Positions 42,383-51,054 of a stretch of 64,000 nucleotides of DNA are shown here, in pieces; positions within the stretch are counted from its first letter, which is position 1; each line of letters opens with the position of its first letter. The DNA is from Taibaiella soli (GTDB lineage Bacteria > Bacteroidota > Bacteroidia > Chitinophagales > Chitinophagaceae). The position numbers and the translations under genes are program-made. The notes under the pieces are model-generated. The model was not told the origin of the DNA. It did not search any database and saw only the letters and a list, made by a program, of their open reading frames with translations. The stretch lies in assembly GCF_003236175.1 (NCBI RefSeq), contig NZ_QKTW01000003.1, positions 106,158-170,157 of the forward strand, read 5' to 3'.

Positions 42383-43222
42383 ATGAAACAATCTTTTTTA
42401 CATACACTCCGGTCAGCCGTAATTTTTTTATTGTGCGTCGTGTGCAGTTTCAATGTACTGGCGCAGGCAGACAATGAATTGCCACCGCGTCCGGAGCCAC
42501 CTCACCTCGTTAATGACCTTGCGCACATTCTTACGCCAGATCAGGTACAGCAGTTGGAGGATAAACTGGTTGAATATGATAAAACCAGCTCTACACAAAT
42601 TGCCATTGTAACGTTGGAGAGTATCGGTGTATACGAACCTGCGGAATACGGTACGGCGCTTTTTAAAAAATGGAAGATTGGTAATGAAGGGAAGAATAAT
42701 GGGGTGCTGGTGTTGGCCGCTGTAAAAGATCATAAGATCAACATTACCACCGGTTATGGCCTGGAAGGTGCCCTGCCAGATGCTGTCTGCGGGCGCATTA
42801 TCCGTGAGGAAATGAAGCCAAGGTTTCAGCAGCAACAATATTTTGAAGGATTTAGCGCAGCAGCGGATAAAATCATTGCGGCTACCAAAGGCGAATACAC
42901 CGCGGATGCGAATTACAACAATCGCAGCGATGGTAAAAAAGGCATTGGTGCGGGTGCTATCATCATTATTATCGTACTGATCTATTTCATCGTCTGGATG
43001 TCTGGTCGCGGCGGCGGCGGCGGCGGAGGAGGAAATTACATGAGTGGACGAGGTTATCGCCGTTGGGGCGGTGGCTGGGGTGGCATCGGTGGTATTGGCG
43101 GGTTCGGCGGCTTTGGCGGCGGCGGCTGGGGTGGTGGAGACTCTGGTGGTGGCGGTGGCGGTGGATTTGGCGGCTTTGGTGGCGGCGATACCGGCGGTGG
43201 CGGCGCTTCTGGAAGTTGGTAG
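42383..43222 (+). CDS. YgcG-like TPM-domain membrane protein with Gly-rich tail
   Basis: 279 residues. Signal peptide to about 27 (NVLAQ), TPM domain (VNDLAHILTPDQVQQLEDKL, TSSTQIAIVTLESIG, GKNNGVLVLAAVKDHKINIT), a membrane helix at about 186-206 (AGAIIIIIVLIYFIVWM) and a tail of mostly Gly, Trp and Phe (from 208) ending GASGSW. This is the usual YgcG architecture. It lies 10 bp after the other TPM gene; LemA-TPM-TPM is a recurring operon. The Gly codons create open frames on the other strand that are not real. Confidence 0.93.
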   Translation: MKQSFLHTLRSAVIFLLCVVCSFNVLAQADNELPPRPEPPHLVNDLAHILTPDQVQQLEDKLVEYDKTSSTQIAIVTLESIGVYEPAEYGTALFKKWKIGNEGKNNGVLVLAAVKDHKINITTGYGLEGALPDAVCGRIIREEMKPRFQQQQYFEGFSAAADKIIAATKGEYTADANYNNRSDGKKGIGAGAIIIIIVLIYFIVWMSGRGGGGGGGGNYMSGRGYRRWGGGWGGIGGIGGFGGFGGGGWGGGDSGGGGGGGFGGFGGGDTGGGGASGSW

Positions 43223-43739
43223 CCCAATCGCTGATTTGCTGATCGCTGATGTCTGATTTTTCTCGCTCTGATTTTTATTTTTCTCACGACTACATTAGGA
43301 CGGGTGATATTATTTCCCCTAAAGACGTTGAGCCCCATAAAAGCACAAAAGATCTGTACACTTACTCTGGGCGATACCTTTTGGACTTTTACTTTTTACG
43401 TTTCTTAGCGTAAAACCAAAATCAGACATCAGAAATCAACGATCAGTGATTTTGGTTTTTGACTTTGAATGGCATAGCTGTGGCTATACAAGAAAGTATT
43501 TACCACAGAGTTTTTCATAGAGAAAGAAAAGAGGGGCTGGAAACGTAATTGCAGGTTAGGAGTTGTACGTTGTAAGTTTCGCCTGGGTCTTTTAACTCAA
43601 AACATTAACTTAAAATCGTAGCATTGCAGGCTCAATCCTCCTTGTAGTGTAAAAAGCTGGCACTTATTACGTGCTACTTTTAACTAAGGAAGGCCAAATA
43701 TATTCATACCAATTACCCATAACAATTAGTCAGAAAATC
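43223..43739. other. 517-bp gap between ygcG-like gene and HxlR gene
   Basis: It begins with a CTGATTTGCTGATCGCTGATG microrepeat region, holds a terminator-like hairpin at 43412-43459, and otherwise unremarkable AT-rich sequence. No open frame looks coding. Confidence 0.5.
43412..43459 (+). terminator. Terminator-like hairpin downstream of the LemA-TPM operon
   Basis: 13-bp stem AAAACCAAAATCA / TGATTTTGGTTTT followed by TTGAC. The 22-nt loop is made of the dispersed CAGACATCAGAAATCAACGAT microrepeat. Confidence 0.45.
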
Positions 43740-44051
43740 ATGACCACCCAAAACACTAGCACTGAATGCCCGGCTTCACGCCTTTTAAAACAACTTTCCG
43801 GAAAATGGAAACCACAGATATTTTTACAAGTGCTGAACGGCCCCGTAAGGTTTAATCAATTGTTGCGGGATCTGGAAGGCAGTAATAAACAATCACTTTC
43901 CACTGCGCTTCGCGAAATGGAGGAATTAGGTTTTCTGCAGCGGCATATTATCTCTGAAAAACCGTTGCATGTGGAATATCATCTTTCAGAATCCGGTCAT
44001 CAGCTGATTCCGATTTTCAGAAGCATTGAAGATGCACTGAAGGCGATTTAA
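43740..44051 (+). CDS. HxlR-family winged-helix transcriptional regulator
   Basis: 103 residues from the ATG at 43740; an upstream extension lacks family similarity. The HxlR signature is clear: CPASRLLKQLSGKWKPQIFL, then RFNQLLRDLEGSNKQSLSTA and LREMEELGFLQRH. The N-terminal Cys in 'ECP' is the redox or ligand-sensing residue in some members. It converges on, and its stop overlaps by 4 bp, the phosphodiesterase gene on the other strand. The target is not evident; no divergently transcribed enzyme gene is adjacent. Confidence 0.93.
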   Translation: MTTQNTSTECPASRLLKQLSGKWKPQIFLQVLNGPVRFNQLLRDLEGSNKQSLSTALREMEELGFLQRHIISEKPLHVEYHLSESGHQLIPIFRSIEDALKAI

Positions 44052-44905
44052 TAAGCGAGAATATTTTGCACGAGTTCAATATCGTCTGCCAGATAATAAT
44101 CAGGCGCTTTATTGAGCGCATCCACTGTGCCGTTTTTTCCCTGCCCGCCATAAAGTTGCACTTTGAGGCCTTTTTGGTGGGCATATTTCACAAGGTCGGC
44201 AGACATATCGGAAGAATTGCCGGCCACGCCCATACAACCGTTTGCAGCCGCAAAGTCCACATCTGAAGAGTCGGCGCAATAATCAAACAATGTTTGCATC
44301 TGCGGACAATGATTGTGCACATAAGTAATCAAGCCTTTTACCCCTGATTGTATATGCACCCAGCCATAGCAATTTTCCGCGGCAAACAGTCTGTTGAGCA
44401 CATTCATTTCATGGAAATAATAACTGCCTTCTTCAAATTTTGTGTCCACACATTCGCTGTTGGAGTGCACATCGAAAAAGAGCATTGGTTTAATACTTCT
44501 GCTTTGAAAATGGGTAATTATTTCCTGGAGTGGTGTAAGATGATCTCCCGGAATCTGGCCTTGCACTGATTTGAAAATACAATCGCACAGCGCAGCTGAA
44601 TCGTAGGAGTACAGGCAACCAATGCAGGAGCTCGATATCTCGAGGTTCTGATCATGGTACATGAAAATTGCGGTGTCGCGCGTCATTTGAATATCGATCT
44701 CAGAGCCTTCAGCACCATAGTATTCAATAGCCCTTGTTACCGATGACCATGAATTGGGCGGATAATTATTGATAAGGTAAGAAAAACCACTTCCGCCATG
44801 GCCAATCACGGAGATATGACCACCGCTGATGTTATCATAGTTCCGCGTCGTTTTCTTACAACCAGCACAGATGAGTATAGCGAGGAAAAGAATCAGGATG
44901 CGCAT
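44048..44905 (-). CDS. Lipoprotein of the glycerophosphodiester phosphodiesterase (PI-PLC-like) superfamily
   Basis: 285 residues. Lipobox ILICAGC makes C16 the lipidated cysteine. GDPD-like motifs: VIGHGGSG (for HRG), GSEIDIQMTRDTAIFMYHDQ (for E.D...T.D...v..HD) and GDHLTPLQEII. Residue substitutions in the first motif (HGG instead of HRG) are uncommon, so substrate choice may differ. Eight or more cysteines in the mature part is unusual for a periplasmic Bacteroidota protein. It is the second gene after the barrel gene, sharing one base with its stop. Confidence 0.8.
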   Translation of the reverse strand: MRILILFLAILICAGCKKTTRNYDNISGGHISVIGHGGSGFSYLINNYPPNSWSSVTRAIEYYGAEGSEIDIQMTRDTAIFMYHDQNLEISSSCIGCLYSYDSAALCDCIFKSVQGQIPGDHLTPLQEIITHFQSRSIKPMLFFDVHSNSECVDTKFEEGSYYFHEMNVLNRLFAAENCYGWVHIQSGVKGLITYVHNHCPQMQTLFDYCADSSDVDFAAANGCMGVAGNSSDMSADLVKYAHQKGLKVQLYGGQGKNGTVDALNKAPDYYLADDIELVQNILAY

Positions 44906-45501
44906 TATTTGAAGATTTTATAGCCAATAGTGAAGGTGACCATATTCGTCCGGCCGAAATTCCGGTTCACTTTACCGATGACCAGGTCATGATAACTTTC
45001 AGAGAAAAAGCCGCTGCCAATATCAAGTCCTACATAATAGCGGCGCTCTTTGGTGAAATGATAAAACAGAGAGAGCACCACAAACATTTCATGAATTTTG
45101 TTGTGTTTGTTACCTACGTCTAGGTTGTAAGGATTATTTGGTTTATAAAAAGCGGATTGAAAATCGAAAGAAATACCGCTGCGCCAATGCTTATAGGTCA
45201 TGATGTCATATCTGTAGTTGATATTATAACCCCATACATTTTTATAAGGTACATAACTATCGCTGACCACATATTTCGGCCCGATAGAGAGATTATGTTT
45301 GCCATAACTTACTTCCGGCATCAGATACATATTAAAGCCCGTGTAAGACAATCCTGAGGAAAGACCGATTCCTCCTGACCAGTGTGGTTTGGTGTTTGAG
45401 GGCGGATCAGATTGCGCGAAACATAGATTGGGTAACGACAGATAAATAAAAAGAAATAGAAAGCGGTGGAAACCTGGCGTTGGAGTAGATTTTGCAGTCA
45501 T
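44905..45501 (-). CDS. Outer-membrane beta-barrel-like protein
   Basis: 198 residues; signal peptide about 1-29 (LPNLCFAQ). Strands alternate throughout: WSGGIGLSSGLSYTGFNMYL, NLSIGPKYVVSD, YNINYRYDIMTYKH, RYYVGLDIGSGFF and a terminal MVTFTIGYKIFK that looks like a last barrel strand. Its stop overlaps the first base of the phosphodiesterase start, so the two are translated together. The function is unknown. Confidence 0.78.
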   Translation of the reverse strand: MTAKSTPTPGFHRFLFLFIYLSLPNLCFAQSDPPSNTKPHWSGGIGLSSGLSYTGFNMYLMPEVSYGKHNLSIGPKYVVSDSYVPYKNVWGYNINYRYDIMTYKHWRSGISFDFQSAFYKPNNPYNLDVGNKHNKIHEMFVVLSLFYHFTKERRYYVGLDIGSGFFSESYHDLVIGKVNRNFGRTNMVTFTIGYKIFK

Positions 45502-45617
45502 ACAACTAGCTTTTTACTTATTCAATATGAATGTAATATATTTTTAATTGTAAAACGATGCGTGAGATTAGTTTCAGAATCAATAATAATGGATAGCGGC
45601 GTTTAGAACTTATTGCC

Positions 45618-45625
45618 TACCTTTG
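45618..45625 (+). promoter_or_regulatory. Promoter -7 box of the ctaB/cytochrome oxidase operon
   Basis: TACCTTTG, exact consensus, 29 bp before the ctaB ATG. Confidence 0.65.
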
Positions 45626-45653
45626 CAGCCAGTTTTCATTTTATCTGCTGTTC

Positions 45654-46553
45654 ATGTTACGGGAAGAAACAATTGATTCTAAATGGTATATGCCTGTGCA
45701 GGACCGTATAAAGGATTATAGCCAGCTCTTAAAGCCAAACCTGAGTTTTATGGTGGTTTTTTCCAGCGTAATCGGTTATTTGCTCGCACCTCATACGCAA
45801 TTTGCCTGGAAGGAAGTAAGTGTCCTTTTTCTGGGAGGTATCCTGGTAACGGGCGGTGCTAATACGATCAATCAAATCATTGAGCGTGAAGGCGATGCGC
45901 TGATGAAACGCACCATGAACCGTCCGATTCCTACCGGACGTATTTCAACAACAGAAGCCTGGATTCTGGCTGCAATTGCAGGTATTTCCGGCGCTTTACT
46001 ACTTGGCCTTTATTTTAATCCGCTGGCCGGCGCACTTAGTTTTCTTTCTTATTTATTATATGCTTTTGCCTATACACCAATGAAGCGCGTGCATCCGATC
46101 GCCGTGTTTATTGGCGCTTTCCCGGGTGCGTTCCCTCCACTTTTAGGTTGGGTGGCTGCTACAGGAAGCATTGGCGTAGGCGGTATCGTTTTGTTCCTTT
46201 TTCAGTTCTTCTGGCAGTTTCCGCATTATTGGGCAATTGGTTGGGTTGGTTATGATGAATACAAGAAAGCGGGCATCAGCATGTTGCCTTCTCAGGAAAG
46301 AACTTCAAAATTCACCGCATTACAGTGCATGTTTTATAGTCTGATACTGATTCCGATGGCTATAGTTCCGCGTACTTTAAATATTACCGGCAATATTGGC
46401 ATGTATGTTTGTATTGCAGCAGGTATTTTTTACTTCGCTTCTTCGGTTGCTTTTTATCGGAAAAATGATCTGCAGACAGCGCGCCGCGTAATGTTCAGCT
46501 CCTTTATTTATTTGCCAACTGTGTTGCTGGCTTTGTTGTTTGATAAGCTTTAA
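45654..46553 (+). CDS. ctaB: Protoheme IX farnesyltransferase (heme O synthase)
   Basis: 299 residues with about eight or nine membrane helices. It adds a farnesyl group to heme b to make heme O for haem-copper oxidases. The prenyltransferase motif GANTINQIIEREGDALMKRT and MNRPIPTGRIS carries the Asn/Asp cluster; a second conserved block is YAFAYTPMKR. First gene of a + strand run with two COX III subunits, COX IV and SCO. The next gene starts 7 bp downstream. Confidence 0.96.
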   Translation: MLREETIDSKWYMPVQDRIKDYSQLLKPNLSFMVVFSSVIGYLLAPHTQFAWKEVSVLFLGGILVTGGANTINQIIEREGDALMKRTMNRPIPTGRISTTEAWILAAIAGISGALLLGLYFNPLAGALSFLSYLLYAFAYTPMKRVHPIAVFIGAFPGAFPPLLGWVAATGSIGVGGIVLFLFQFFWQFPHYWAIGWVGYDEYKKAGISMLPSQERTSKFTALQCMFYSLILIPMAIVPRTLNITGNIGMYVCIAAGIFYFASSVAFYRKNDLQTARRVMFSSFIYLPTVLLALLFDKL

Positions 46554-46560
46554 AAAAAGA

Positions 46561-47184
46561 ATGATGGAAGGTACTATGTCTTCATCTCCTGTTCAAAGAA
46601 GGAAAATACATCCTCAAAAATTTGTACTGTGGATTGCAATGGGCAGCATCGCTATGATGTTTGCCGGTTTTACCAGTGGTTATATGGTGCGCAAAGGCCA
46701 GGACAACTGGCGTATTTTCCATCTGCCGCCAATTTTCTGGGCATCTACGATCTGTATTTTACTGAGTAGTGTTACTGTTGCATTAGGGCTGCGTGCGTTT
46801 AAAAAACGCGAAATGCCAAAATATCGTGCTTTGATTTCTACGACACTGGTATTGGGTATTTTATTTGCTGTATTGCAGGCAATCGGTTTCTACGAATTAT
46901 ATCATCAGCCTCAGGTAGTAAACATCAGCGGCGTGGTTGAACAAACGGCAAAAACCGTTCGTGTAGACGGCAATCCGAGTGAATCTTTTCTGTTTATTAT
47001 CACTGGTATGCACTTATTGCATATCTTGGGTGGCGTAATTGCTCTTTTGATTGTATTTTTCCGGGCGTTTAGAGTGCGGGTAAAAGTCTATAATGCAACG
47101 GGTTTAGAGATCGTTGCTACATATTGGCATTTTGTTGATATATTATGGATTTATTTATTCGTGTTTTTTCTGGTAAATCAATAA
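46561..47184 (+). CDS. Cytochrome c oxidase subunit III (first, shorter copy)
   Basis: 207 residues from the ATG at 46561 (46564 and 46576 are also in-frame ATGs). About five membrane helices; MMFAGFTSGYMVRKG at the start and the family-typical GMHLLHILGGVIALL and TYWHFVDILWIYLF near the end mark COX III. Two adjacent subunit III genes are common in Bacteroidota caa3-type clusters, where they may assemble together. It structurally supports the oxidase core and does not bind metals. Confidence 0.9.
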   Translation: MMEGTMSSSPVQRRKIHPQKFVLWIAMGSIAMMFAGFTSGYMVRKGQDNWRIFHLPPIFWASTICILLSSVTVALGLRAFKKREMPKYRALISTTLVLGILFAVLQAIGFYELYHQPQVVNISGVVEQTAKTVRVDGNPSESFLFIITGMHLLHILGGVIALLIVFFRAFRVRVKVYNATGLEIVATYWHFVDILWIYLFVFFLVNQ

Positions 47185-47238
47185 AATTTTTTCAAAATTT
47201 GCACTCGCATAATTCTGCGTTCTGTAATTAAATAGTCT

Positions 47239-47982
47239 ATGGCACAAGCAACAACAGCAGCTTCTGAAACTAAGATGTGGGGTGGTGGACGTTCTCCGTT
47301 CAATGTGAGCTATGGTAAGATGATGATGTGGTTTTTCCTGTTATCGGATGCGTTCACATTCGGCGCATTCCTGATCTCTTATGGTACAACCCGATACTTC
47401 AGCGCCGTTTGGCCTGATCCAAACCAGGTTTTCAAATCATTCCCACTCATGGGTGAGGCAAACTTGCCTTTGATGTTCGTGAGTTTGATGACCTTCATTC
47501 TCATCCTGAGTTCTGTAACAATGGTACTGGCGGTACACGCAGGCCATTATGGTGATAAAAAAGGTGTTATTAAATGGTTGTTGTGGACAATCATTGGTGG
47601 TATTGCGTTCCTGAGCTGTCAGGCTTGGGAGTGGACACACCTGCACAGCGAAGGTGGCTGGTGGGGTTCTTTCACAGATCCTTCTACGCCAATCAGCGCT
47701 ATCCACCATTTCTTCAAGCATGACGAAGCGGTTCAGGCGATGATTCCTGCACACGGTCTGCAAGCAACACATGACTTCTTCAACTACTTCTTTACGATCA
47801 CCGGTTTCCACGGTGCGCACGTAACCAGCGGTGTGGTATTTAACATCCTCGTTCTGGTAAATGCAGTAAATGGTACTTACGAACGTCGTGGTCACTACGA
47901 AATGGTTGAAAAAGTAGGTCTCTACTGGCACTTTGTAGATCTCGTTTGGGTATTCGTATTCACTTGTTTCTACCTGCTCTAA
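47239..47982 (+). CDS. Cytochrome c oxidase subunit III (second, longer copy)
   Basis: 247 residues. Landmarks: MMMWFFLLSDAFTFGAFLIS, CQAWEWTHLHSEGG, FFTITGFHGAHVTSGV and LYWHFVDLVWVFVFTCFYLL. It is longer than the first copy by an extended loop near 140-175 (STPISAIHHFFKHDEAVQAM). Codon use and the very regular coding sequence suggest a highly expressed gene. 54 bp after the first copy. Confidence 0.93.
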   Translation: MAQATTAASETKMWGGGRSPFNVSYGKMMMWFFLLSDAFTFGAFLISYGTTRYFSAVWPDPNQVFKSFPLMGEANLPLMFVSLMTFILILSSVTMVLAVHAGHYGDKKGVIKWLLWTIIGGIAFLSCQAWEWTHLHSEGGWWGSFTDPSTPISAIHHFFKHDEAVQAMIPAHGLQATHDFFNYFFTITGFHGAHVTSGVVFNILVLVNAVNGTYERRGHYEMVEKVGLYWHFVDLVWVFVFTCFYLL

Positions 47983-48015
47983 TCTTTTTTATCACTAACT
48001 AAAATATTTACGATA

Positions 48016-48468
48016 ATGTCATCACATCATCATACCGACGATATTCAGCATTTATACGAAGGAGATCAGTCAAAATTGTATTCTGGTGTATTAGCACATC
48101 ACGAAGGTGATATCAACTCAGGTGCAAGTAAAGCTCAGGTAAAACGTATCCTGATGATCACTCTTTACCTTTCTATCATTACAATCGTAGAAGTAGGTCT
48201 GGGTTTGATCTCTCACAGTTCAGGTATCCCAATGACGTTCTATAACTTCGTCTTCCTGATGCTGACTTTGCTGAAAGCATTTTTGATCGTACGTGTATTT
48301 ATGCACCTTGGCGACGAGAAGAAAGGTTTCATTACTACAGTTCTGATGCCACTCGCATTCTTCGTTTGGTTTATCATTGCATTCCTTGCAGACGGTGCGT
48401 TCTGGCTGCACATGAATTCTCACGTACGCGCAGGTATGCCTGCTCAGACTACTGAAGCAACTAAATAA
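48016..48468 (+). CDS. Cytochrome c oxidase subunit IV (prokaryotic COX4 type)
   Basis: 150 residues. His-rich N-terminus (SSHHHTDDIQH), then three membrane helices (about 50-70, 78-98, 107-128) with the family-typical LLKAFLIVRVFMHLGDEKKG between the second and third. A small structural oxidase subunit. The His cluster could bind copper, but this is a guess. Confidence 0.88.
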   Translation: MSSHHHTDDIQHLYEGDQSKLYSGVLAHHEGDINSGASKAQVKRILMITLYLSIITIVEVGLGLISHSSGIPMTFYNFVFLMLTLLKAFLIVRVFMHLGDEKKGFITTVLMPLAFFVWFIIAFLADGAFWLHMNSHVRAGMPAQTTEATK

Positions 48469-48484
48469 AAAAACGATTCAGATA

Positions 48485-49201
48485 ATGAATCAGAAAAATA
48501 AAGCTTACAAGTACATTTTAGCGATAGCGGCAGCCTTTGTGTTGCCGCTATCGTTCTATTGGATAACCAAGTATTATTCTAAAGATCATATAGTACTGCC
48601 TCGTTTCTATGTGGCTGACCGCGTGGATAGCCAGGTGGTAGGTGGGAAGATGGAATATGATACGGTTTTCCATCAGGTGGCGGACCTGGAATTGACCAAT
48701 CAACTTGGGGAAAAAATATCGTTGAATAAGGATCTTAAAGGAAAACTGATCGCGATCAATTTTTTCTTTGCGAACTGTCCGACTATTTGTCCGCGGTTGA
48801 CCAGGAATATGGCTTTGTTGCAACATGCTTTCAGAAGCACGGCGATGAAGAATAATGATACGCTGGTACAGATTATCTCCATCACCGTAAATCCGGAACG
48901 CGATAGCTTCCAGGCTTTGCGCGTGTATGCAGATCGCTATGGTGCGAATCATGATCATTGGTGGTTTCTAACAGGTGACAAGAAGACAATCTATGATTTT
49001 GCACGAAACCAATTGCATCTCTCCGTAGGGCAGGGTGACGGCGGCGCTGATGATTTTATTCATACGGAACAAATCGTAGTGTTAGATCGTAACCGTTATA
49101 TCCGCGGTTATTACAATGGTCTCGATAGTATGGAAATTCAGCGTTGTGCTACAGACCTCGGCTGGATAGACCTGCAGAAACCGCATAAGATGAAACACTA
49201 A
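48485..49201 (+). CDS. SCO1/SenC copper chaperone for cytochrome oxidase
   Basis: 238 residues. An N-terminal membrane anchor (about 9-27) and a thioredoxin-fold domain with the copper-binding FFFANCPTICPR (C98, C102) and H193 in DDFIHTEQIVVLDR. It delivers copper to the CuA site of subunit II. 16 bp after COX IV, so in the same operon. Subunits I and II, its target, are not in the window. Confidence 0.94.
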   Translation: MNQKNKAYKYILAIAAAFVLPLSFYWITKYYSKDHIVLPRFYVADRVDSQVVGGKMEYDTVFHQVADLELTNQLGEKISLNKDLKGKLIAINFFFANCPTICPRLTRNMALLQHAFRSTAMKNNDTLVQIISITVNPERDSFQALRVYADRYGANHDHWWFLTGDKKTIYDFARNQLHLSVGQGDGGADDFIHTEQIVVLDRNRYIRGYYNGLDSMEIQRCATDLGWIDLQKPHKMKH

Positions 49202-49251
49202 TCACCAGAACGGAAATACTCCTTTAGTTTTAATCCAAACAGTAAAGAAAA

Positions 49252-49794
49252 ATGTTAGCTCCGGTATTAAAGAAGAATGACAAGCAGGCACGTCTGCTCA
49301 TTTTGGTTGTATCGTTTGTTGTGTTTGCTGCGGTTGCACTTTTGTCTAAGTTCAAGTTGGAAGTAGATCTTGGATTTAATCCACATCTGTTTGCTACGTT
49401 CAACGCGGTGATCAACACAATGGTGTCGATCTTGCTGGTGGCTGCATTGATAGCGGTGAAGAAAAAGAATTACGAGGCGCATAAGAAAATGATGATGACG
49501 GCAATGGTGTTGTCCATTCTTTTTCTGGTGTCTTATATCGCACATCATCTGCTCGCCGGTGAAACTAAATATGGTGGCACAGGGGCGTTGCGTTATATCT
49601 ACTATTTCATTCTTGCCACGCATATTCCGCTGGCGGCGATCATTTTACCATTCATTCTGTTTACTGCATACCGTTCGTTAACCGGAGAATTTGCGAAGCA
49701 TAAAAAGCTGGCAAGATATACCTGGCCTTTATGGTTTTACGTGAGCGTTACCGGAGTGTTGGTATACCTTTTAATTGCTCCTTATTATTCATAA
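49252..49794 (+). CDS. DUF420 membrane protein
   Basis: 180 residues, four or five membrane helices, with the DUF420 pattern LFATFNAVINTMVSILLVAA, NYEAHKKMMMTAMVLSILFL, RYIYYFILATHIPLAAIILP and HKKLARYTWPLWFYVSVTGV. The conserved histidines sit in helices as in other haem-copper oxidase accessory proteins (CtaM/YozB group), which are needed for oxidase maturation in some species. Its position after SCO supports an assembly role. Confidence 0.9.
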   Translation: MLAPVLKKNDKQARLLILVVSFVVFAAVALLSKFKLEVDLGFNPHLFATFNAVINTMVSILLVAALIAVKKKNYEAHKKMMMTAMVLSILFLVSYIAHHLLAGETKYGGTGALRYIYYFILATHIPLAAIILPFILFTAYRSLTGEFAKHKKLARYTWPLWFYVSVTGVLVYLLIAPYYS

Positions 49795-49806
49795 TCACGG
49801 GAGTTG

Positions 49807-49814
49807 TACCTTTG
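49807..49814 (+). promoter_or_regulatory. Promoter -7 box of the CxxC miniprotein
   Basis: TACCTTTG, exact consensus, 50 bp before the ATG at 49865. Confidence 0.55.
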
Positions 49815-49864
49815 CGAAGCAATTTGCTGAAGACAATTATTAATTAAAAAGACTATCTTCAAAG

Positions 49865-50080
49865 ATGAAACGTGTGTTGTTTGTATTCTTGTTTGTGCTG
49901 ATGGCAGGAGCAGCAATGGCTCAGGGTTGTTCGGTTTGTACAAAAACGGCCGGTGAGTTGGGTGAAAAAGGCGCGAAAGGGTTGAACATGGGCATCGTTT
50001 ATCTTGCGTTCATTCCACTCGGCATTATCGGCACACTCGGTTTTATGTGGTGGAGATCGCAATCACACCGCGAGTCATAA
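49865..50080 (+). CDS. 71-residue membrane protein with periplasmic CxxC
   Basis: Signal peptide MKRVLFVFLFVLMAGAAMAQ, then GCSVCTKTAGELGEKG with C22 and C25 in a CxxC pair, a membrane helix (about 42-62, GIVYLAFIPLGIIGTLGFMW) and a short basic tail. The CxxC faces the periplasm, so it could bind copper or haem or act in thiol exchange. It directly follows the oxidase genes but has its own promoter. I know of similar small proteins at this place in Bacteroidota oxidase loci but of no described function. Confidence 0.75.
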   Translation: MKRVLFVFLFVLMAGAAMAQGCSVCTKTAGELGEKGAKGLNMGIVYLAFIPLGIIGTLGFMWWRSQSHRES

Positions 50081-50125
50081 GCAGCATCAGCACGTTTCTT
50101 CATAACCTTTTTCAAAAACACCATT

Positions 50126-50851
50126 ATGAACAAACGTATTTTCCTGATTGCATCATTGCCTGTCTTGGCACTTCTTTCCTGTAAGCAAAATTACATTACC
50201 GGTCATGGACAAGATAAGTCCGAAACCAGATCTACGGCCGGGTTTTCCAAAGTAGAAATCTCTGCGCCTGTAAAGGCGGTTATTCATCTGCAAAATGGTG
50301 CTACACCGTCCGTTCAGCTCAGCGGATATGAAAATCTTGTCAAAGAGATTAAAACGGAAGTAAGAGGAAACACACTTTATATTTCCATTCCGGAAGCTAC
50401 CAATTTTGAAACTGATAAAGATGTGGTGGCCGATATTACCATGCCTGCCATTGAAGATTTATCGCTTACAGGTTCCGCAGATGTGGATATCAAAGGCAAT
50501 CTGACCGGCAATAATTTTTCGCTCGCTATTACCGGCGTAAGTGATGTACTTGCTGAAAACATAAGCGTTTCCAATTTTGATGTGGACATTACCGGTGCGG
50601 GCAGTCTGAAAGTGGAGAATGGCAGTGTGCAGAAAGCTAGTTATACCGTTACTGGTTCTGGCGATATCAATGCATTTCCCTTAAAAGTTGCAGAAGTAAA
50701 AACTACAGTTTCCGGTGCTGGTGATATTGAGCTCAGTGCAGAACAAAAGCTGGACGTATCAATCAGTGGTGCGGGAGATGTGCATTACAAAGGTCATCCG
50801 ACCATCAATTCAGAAACTACGGGCGCTGGTTCACTGGATGATGCGAACTAA
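50126..50851 (+). CDS. DUF2807 (GIN-domain) lipoprotein
   Basis: 241 residues. Lipobox LALLSC (C19). The rest is a right-handed beta-helix of repeating strands typical of the 'putative auto-transporter adhesin, head GIN domain': GFSKVEISAPVKAVIHLQNG, SLTGSADVDIKGNL, DVDITGAGSLKVENG, TVSGAGDIELSAE. The turn motif GSGD/GAGD/TGAG recurs every ~20 residues. Surface or periplasmic lipoprotein; function unknown. Confidence 0.9.
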   Translation: MNKRIFLIASLPVLALLSCKQNYITGHGQDKSETRSTAGFSKVEISAPVKAVIHLQNGATPSVQLSGYENLVKEIKTEVRGNTLYISIPEATNFETDKDVVADITMPAIEDLSLTGSADVDIKGNLTGNNFSLAITGVSDVLAENISVSNFDVDITGAGSLKVENGSVQKASYTVTGSGDINAFPLKVAEVKTTVSGAGDIELSAEQKLDVSISGAGDVHYKGHPTINSETTGAGSLDDAN

Positions 50852-51054
50852 TTGTGAGTGGTGAGTTGTCAGTTGTGAGTATGCTAAGTGAATTCACTCG
50901 CGTTTGTCACAAAAGCTAAAACCTTAAAGCTTGTGCGTCTTTGCGTGAAGTTTGTTGCCGTTAATATCGGTAATGTTTGGAATCGCGGTATGGAGAGTTA
51001 ATGTGTGAAATAATGATTTTCTACCTTATAACGTACAACTTAAAACGTACAACT

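Noticed and set aside
43054..43338. Pro-rich - strand open frame of 94 residues
   Set aside because: It is the complement of the Gly-rich tail of the YgcG-like protein.
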